Assembly: GCA_032718475.1 (NCBI GenBank)
Contig: JAUCBJ010008795.1
Coordinates: 1-64,000 of the forward strand
Direction: 5' to 3'
Source: Nemertoderma westbladi
Lineage: Eukaryota; Xenacoelomorpha; Nemertodermatida; Nemertodermatidae
DNA: 64,000 nt
The stretch's first letter is position 1; each line of letters opens with the position of its first letter. Below are positions 59,001-64,000 of this stretch, one piece after another. The notes beneath the pieces were generated by a model, which was not told the origin of the DNA, made no database searches, and was given only the letters and a program-made list of their open reading frames with translations. A program made the translations under genes and the position numbers.

Positions 59001-62000
59001 TTGTCCAGTGAGTACATCATGAGGAACATGTTAAGTGTTATTGTCCTGTGAGTACATCAGTAGGAACAGGTTAGGTTTTATTGTACACTGTACAGTGAGT
59101 ACATCAGGAGGAACAGGTTAGGAGTTATTGTCCTGTGAGTACATCAGTAGGTACAGGTTAGGTGTTACTGTCCTGTGAGTACATCAGTAGGAACAGGTTA
59201 GGTGTTATTGTGCAGTGAGTTCATCATGAGGAACAGGTTATGTGTTATTGTCCTGTGAGTACATCAGTAGGAACAGGTTAGGTGTTATTGTCCTGTGAGT
59301 ACATCAGTAGGAACAGGTTAGGTGTTATTGTCCAGGGAGTACATCAGTAGGAACAGGTTAGGTGTTACTGTCCAGTGAGTACATCAGGAGGAACAGGTTA
59401 GGTGTTATTGTCCAGGGAGTACATCAGTAGGAACAGGTTAGGTGTTATTGTGCAGTGAGTTCATCATGAGGAACAGGTTAAGTGTTATTGTCCTGTGAGT
59501 ACATCAGTAGGAACAGGTTAGGTGTTATTGTCCAGGGAGTACATCAGGAGGAACAGGTTAGGTGTTATGGTCCAGTGAGTACATAATGAGGAACAGGTTA
59601 GGTGTTATTGTCCAGTGAGTACATCATGAGGAACAGGTTAGGTGTTATTGTCCAGGGAGTACACCAGGAGGAACAGGTTAGGTGTTATTGTCCAGTGAGT
59701 ACATCAGGAGGAACAGGTTAGGTGTTATTGTCCTGTGAGTACATCAGTAGGAACAGGTTAGGTGTTATTGTGCAGTGAGTACATCAGTGGGAACAGGTTA
59801 GGTGTTATTGTGCAGTGAGTTCATCATGAGGAACAGGTTATGTGTTATTGTCCTGTGAGTACATCAGTAGGAACAGGTTAGGTGTTATTGTCCAGTGAGT
59901 ACATCAGTGGGAACAGGTTAGGTGTTATTGTCCAGGGAGTACATCAGTAGGAACAGGTTATGTGTTATTGTCCTGTGAGTACATCAGTAGGAACAGGTTA
60001 GGTGTTATTGTCCAGGGAGTACATCATGAGGAACAGGTTAGGTGTTATTGTCCAGGGAGTACATCAGGAGGAACAGGTTAGGTGTTATTGTCCTGTGAGT
60101 ACATCAGTAGGAACAGGTTATGTGTTATTGTCCTGTGAGTACATCAGTAGGAACAGGTTAGGTGTTATTGTCCTGTGAGTACATCAGTAGGAACAGGTTA
60201 GGTGTTATTGTCCAGGGAGTACATCATGAGGAACAGGTTAGGTGTTATTGTCCAGGGAGTACATCAGTAGGAACAGGTTAGGTGTTATTGTCCTGTGAGT
60301 ACATCAGTAGGAACAGGTTAGGTGTTATTGTCCTGTGAGTACATCAGTAGGAACAGGTTAGGTGTTATTGTCCAGGGAGTACATCAGTAGGAACAGGTTA
60401 GGTGTTATTGTCCAGTGAGTACATCATGAGGAACATGTTAAGTGTTATTGTCCTGTGAGTACATCAGTAGGAACAGGTTAGGTTTTATTGTACACTGTAC
60501 AGTGAGTACATCAGGAGGAACAGGTTAGGAGTTATTGTCCTGTGAGTACATCAGTAGGTACAGGTTAGGTGTTACTGTCCTGTGAGTACATCAGTAGGAA
60601 CAGGTTAGGTGTTATTGTGCAGTGAGTTCATCATGAGGAACAGGTTATGTGTTATTGTCCTGTGAGTACATCAGTAGGAACAGGTTAGGTGTTATTGTCC
60701 TGTGAGTACATCAGTAGGAACAGGTTAGGTGTTATTGTCCAGGGAGTACATCAGTAGGAACAGGTTAGGTGTTACTGTCCAGTGAGTACATCAGGAGGAA
60801 CAGGTTAGGTGTTATTGTCCAGGGAGTACATCAGTAGGAACAGGTTAGGTGTTATTGTGCAGTGAGTTCATCATGAGGAACAGGTTAAGTGTTATTGTCC
60901 TGTGAGTACATCAGTAGGAACAGGTTAGGTGTTATTGTCCAGGGAGTACATCAGGAGGAACAGGTTAGGTGTTATGGTCCAGTGAGTACATAATGAGGAA
61001 CAGGTTAGGTGTTATTGTCCAGTGAGTACATCATGAGGAACAGGTTAGGTGTTATTGTCCAGGGAGTACACCAGGAGGAACAGGTTAGGTGTTATTGTCC
61101 AGTGAGTACATCAGGAGGAACAGGTTAGGTGTTATTGTCCAGGGAGTACATCAGGAGGAACAGGTTAGGTATTATTGTCCTGTGAGTACATCAGTAGGAA
61201 CAGGTTAGGTGTTATTGTCCTGTGAGTACATCAGTAGGAACAGGTTAGGTGTTATTGTCCTGTGAGTACATCAGTAGGAACAGGTTAGGTGTTATTGTCC
61301 AGTGAGTACATCATGAGGAACAGGTTAGGTGTTATTGTCCAGGGAGTACATAATGAGGAACAGGTTAGGTGTTATTGTCCAGTGAGTACATCAGGAGGAA
61401 CAGGTTAGGTGTTATTGTCCTGTGAGTACATCAGTAGGAACAGGTTAGGTGTTATTGTCCAGTGAGTACATCATGAGGAACAGGTTAGGTGTTATTGTCC
61501 AGTGAGTACATCATGAGGAACAGGTTAGGTGTTATTGTCCAGGGAGTACATAATGAGGAACAGGTTAGGTGTTATTGTCCAGTGAGTACATCAGGAGGAA
61601 CAGGTTAGGTGTTATTGTCCAGGGAGTACATCAGTAGGAACAGGTTAGGTGTTATTGTGCAGTGAGTTCATCATGAGGAACAGGTTATGTGTTATTGTCC
61701 TGTGAGTACATCAGTAGGATCAGGTTAGGTGTTATTGTCCAGTGAGTACATCATGAGGAACAGGTTAGGTGTTATTGTCCAGTGAGTACATCAGGAGGAT
61801 CAGGTTAGGTGTTATTGTCCAGTGAGTACATCAGGAGGAACAGGTTAGGTGTTATTGTCCAGTGAGTACATCAGTAGGAACAGGTTAGGTGTTATTGTCC
61901 TGTGAGTACATCAGGAGGATCAGGTTAGGTGTTATTGTCCAGTGAGAACATCATGAGGAACAGGTTAGGCGTTACTGTCCTGTGAGTACATCAGGAGGAA

Positions 62001-64000
62001 CAGGTTAGGTGTTATTGTCCAGTGAGTACATCAGGAGGAACAAGTTAGGTGTTATTGTCCAGTGAGTACATCAGGAGGAACAGGTTGGGTGTTACTGTCC
62101 TGTGAGTACATCAGTAGGAACAGGTTAGGTGTTATTGTCCAGTGAGTACATCATGAGGAACAGGTTAGGTGTTACTGTCCTGTGAGTACATCAGGAGGAA
62201 CAGGTTAGGTGTTATTGTCCAGTGAGTACATCAGGAGGAACAGGTTAGGTGTTACTGTCCTTTGAGTACATCAGGAGGAACAGGTTAGGTTTTATTGTAC
62301 ACTGTACAGTGAGTACATCAGGAGGAACAGGTTAGGTGTTATTGTCCTGTGAGTACATCAGTAGGAACAGGTTAGGTGTTACTGTCCTGTGAGTACATCA
62401 GTAGGAACAGGTTAGGTGTTATTGTGCAGTGAGTTCATCATGAGGAACAGGTTATGTGTTATTGTCCTGTGAGTACATCAGTAGGAACAGGTTAGGTGTT
62501 ATTGTCCTGTGAGTACATCAGTAGGAACAGGTTAGGTGTTATTGTCCAGGGAGTACATCAGTAGGAACAGGTTAGGTGTTACTGTCCAGTAAGTACATCA
62601 GTAGGAACAGGTTAGGTTTTATTGTACACTGTACAGTGAGTACATCAGGAGGAACAGGTTAGGTGTTATTGTCCTGTGAGTACATCAGTAGGTACAGGTT
62701 AGGTGTTACTGTCCTGTGAGTACATCAGTAGGAACAGGTTAGGTGTTATTGTGCAGTGAGTTCATCATGAGGAACAGGTTATGTGTTATTGTCCTGTGAG
62801 TACATCAGTAGGAACAGGTTAGGTGTTATTGTGCAGTGAGTACATCAGGAGGATCAGGTTAGGTGTTATTGTCCAGTGAGTACATCAGGAGGAACAGGTT
62901 AGGTGTTATTGTCCAGTGAGTACATAAGTAGGAACAGGTTAGGTGTTATTGTCCTGTGAGTACATCAGGAGGATCAGGTTAGGTGTTATTGTCCAGTGAG
63001 AACATCATGAGGAACAGGTTAGGCGTTACTGTCCTGTGAGTACATCAGGAGGAACAGGTTAGGTGTTATTGTCCAGTGAGTACATCAGGAGGAACAGGTT
63101 AGGTGTTATTGTCCAGTGAGTACATCAGGAGGAACAGGTTGGGTGTTACTGTCCTGTGAGTACATCAGTAGGAACAGGTTAGGTGTTATTGTCCTGTGAG
63201 TACATCAGGAGGATCAGGTTAGGTGTTATTGTCCAGTGAGTACATCATGAGGAACAGGTTAGGTGTTACTGTTCTGTGAGTACATCAGGAGGAACAGGTT
63301 AGGTGTTATTGTCCAGTGAGTACATCAGGAGGAACAGGTTAGGTGTTACTGTCCTTTGAGTACATCAGGAGGAACAGGTTAGGTTTTATTGTACACTGTA
63401 CAGTGAGTACATCAGGAGGAACAGGTTAGGTGTTATTGTCCTGTGAGTACATCAGTAGGAACAGGTTAGGTGTTACTGTCCTGTGAGTACATCAGTAGGA
63501 ACAGGTTAGGTGTTATTGTGCAGTGAGTTCATCATGAGGAACAGGTTATGTGTTATTGTCCTGTGAGTACATTAGTAGGAACAGGTTAGGTGTTATTGTC
63601 CTGTGAGTACCTCAGTAGGAACAGGTTAGGTGTTATTGTCCAGGGAGTACATCAGTAGGAACAGGTTAGGTGTTACTGTCCAGTAAGTACATCAGTAGGA
63701 ACAGGTTAGGTTTTATTGTACACTGTACAGTGAGTACATCAGGAGGAACAGGTTAGGTGTTATTGTCCTGTGAGTACATCAGTAGGTACAGGTTAGGTGT
63801 TACTGTCCTGTGAGTACATCAGTAGGAACAGGTTAGGTGTTATTGTGCAGTGAGTTCATCATGAGGAACAGGTTATGTGTTATTGTCCTGTGAGTACATC
63901 AGTAGGAACAGGTTAGGTGTTATTGTCCTGTGAGTACATCAGTAGGAACAGGTTAGGTGTTATTGTCCAGGGAGTACATCAGGAGGAACAGGTTAGGTGT

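Larger units (their letters stand above)
40230..64000 (+). repeat. 40-bp tandem array derived from the DHX38 exon-intron junction, at least 590 copies
   Basis: The array runs from the DHX38 donor to the window end and continues beyond it. The unit contains TGTCCAGTGAGTACATC, then AGG and GGAACAG, then GTTAGGTGTTAT. It aligns to 40194-40241: the last 36 exon bases with a 7-nt deletion (the AGAAAGA region), plus the first 12 intron bases. The exon bases CCAGCGAGT became CCAGTGAGT, so most units have both GTGAGT and CAG|GTTAGG. Frequent variants are CAGGAGG/CATGAGG/CAGTAGG in the middle and CCAGTG/CCTGTG/CCAGGG/GCAGTG/ACAGTG at the front; the CCAGGG class lacks the second GT. Longer marker variants (TTATTGTACACTGTACAG; GAGTTCATCATGAGG) define higher-order repeats. 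No stop-free frame persists. Confidence 0.95.

Noticed and set aside
40230-64000. Telomere-like repeat, because the unit contains TTAGG
   Set aside because: TTAGG occurs once per 40 bp within a unit clearly derived from the exon-intron junction. It is not a tandem telomeric hexamer.
40230-64000. CRISPR-like array
   Set aside because: There are no unique spacers between repeats; the units abut directly, in an animal intron.
1-64000. tRNA, rRNA or other structured RNA genes
   Set aside because: None could be recognised by eye. A covariance-model scan (tRNAscan-SE, Infernal) would be needed to exclude them.

Overview
The window is nuclear DNA of an invertebrate animal, probably marine. The evidence is animal-type genes (a nucleolin-like RNA-binding protein and the first coding exon of the splicing helicase DHX38/PRP16), BEL/Pao and LINE retroelements, foldback and MITE-like DNA transposons, and abundant short palindromes (TAGGCCTA, ACCGGT, CTACGCGTAG). 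The phylum cannot be fixed from the sequence. There is no bacterial-type operon, CRISPR array or recognisable RNA gene.

Layout. 1-5.2 kb is transposon-rich: clusters of the CTACGCGTAG palindrome, two copies of a long foldback element (the second split by a hAT-like insertion), and a MITE-like element. 5.2-5.7 kb holds a dead LINE reverse-transcriptase fragment. 6.06-7.86 kb (minus) is an intact, intronless nucleolin-like gene with a second MITE-like element, carrying CTCF-like motifs, just upstream of it. 9.04-9.44 kb is an AT-rich minisatellite. 9.65-13.77 kb is a decayed BEL/Pao element: frameshifted gag-protease, no polymerase, and a 3' LTR. A 29-bp tandem array of 6.7 kb begins at the LTR end (13.77-20.49 kb). 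21.8-26.1 kb and 27.7-32.0 kb (both minus) are two uninterrupted ORFs of about 1,400 codons: an unrecognised protein with a DEDD-exonuclease-like region and zinc knuckles, and a BEL-derived Gag-protease whose polymerase has been removed in frame. 32.5-34.3 kb is a nested inverted/direct repeat. 35.6-37.2 kb (minus) is a LINE endonuclease pseudogene split by a probable solo LTR of the same family as the one at 13.1 kb.

39.32-40.23 kb is the first coding exon of DHX38/PRP16. From its 5' splice site to the window end (at least 23.8 kb, about 590 copies) the DNA is a 40-bp tandem array. Its unit is a copy of the exon-intron junction itself: the exon tail with a 7-nt deletion plus the first 12 intron bases. 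One substitution relative to the exon gives most units a second GTGAGT donor-like site, and the array shows multi-kilobase higher-order duplications. An intron made of hundreds of decoy 5' splice sites, inside the gene of a splicing-fidelity helicase, is the most striking observation here.

The two arrays make up nearly half of the window. The live candidates for function are the nucleolin-like gene, the DHX38 exon and the two long minus-strand ORFs; most of the rest is mobile-element debris and satellite DNA.
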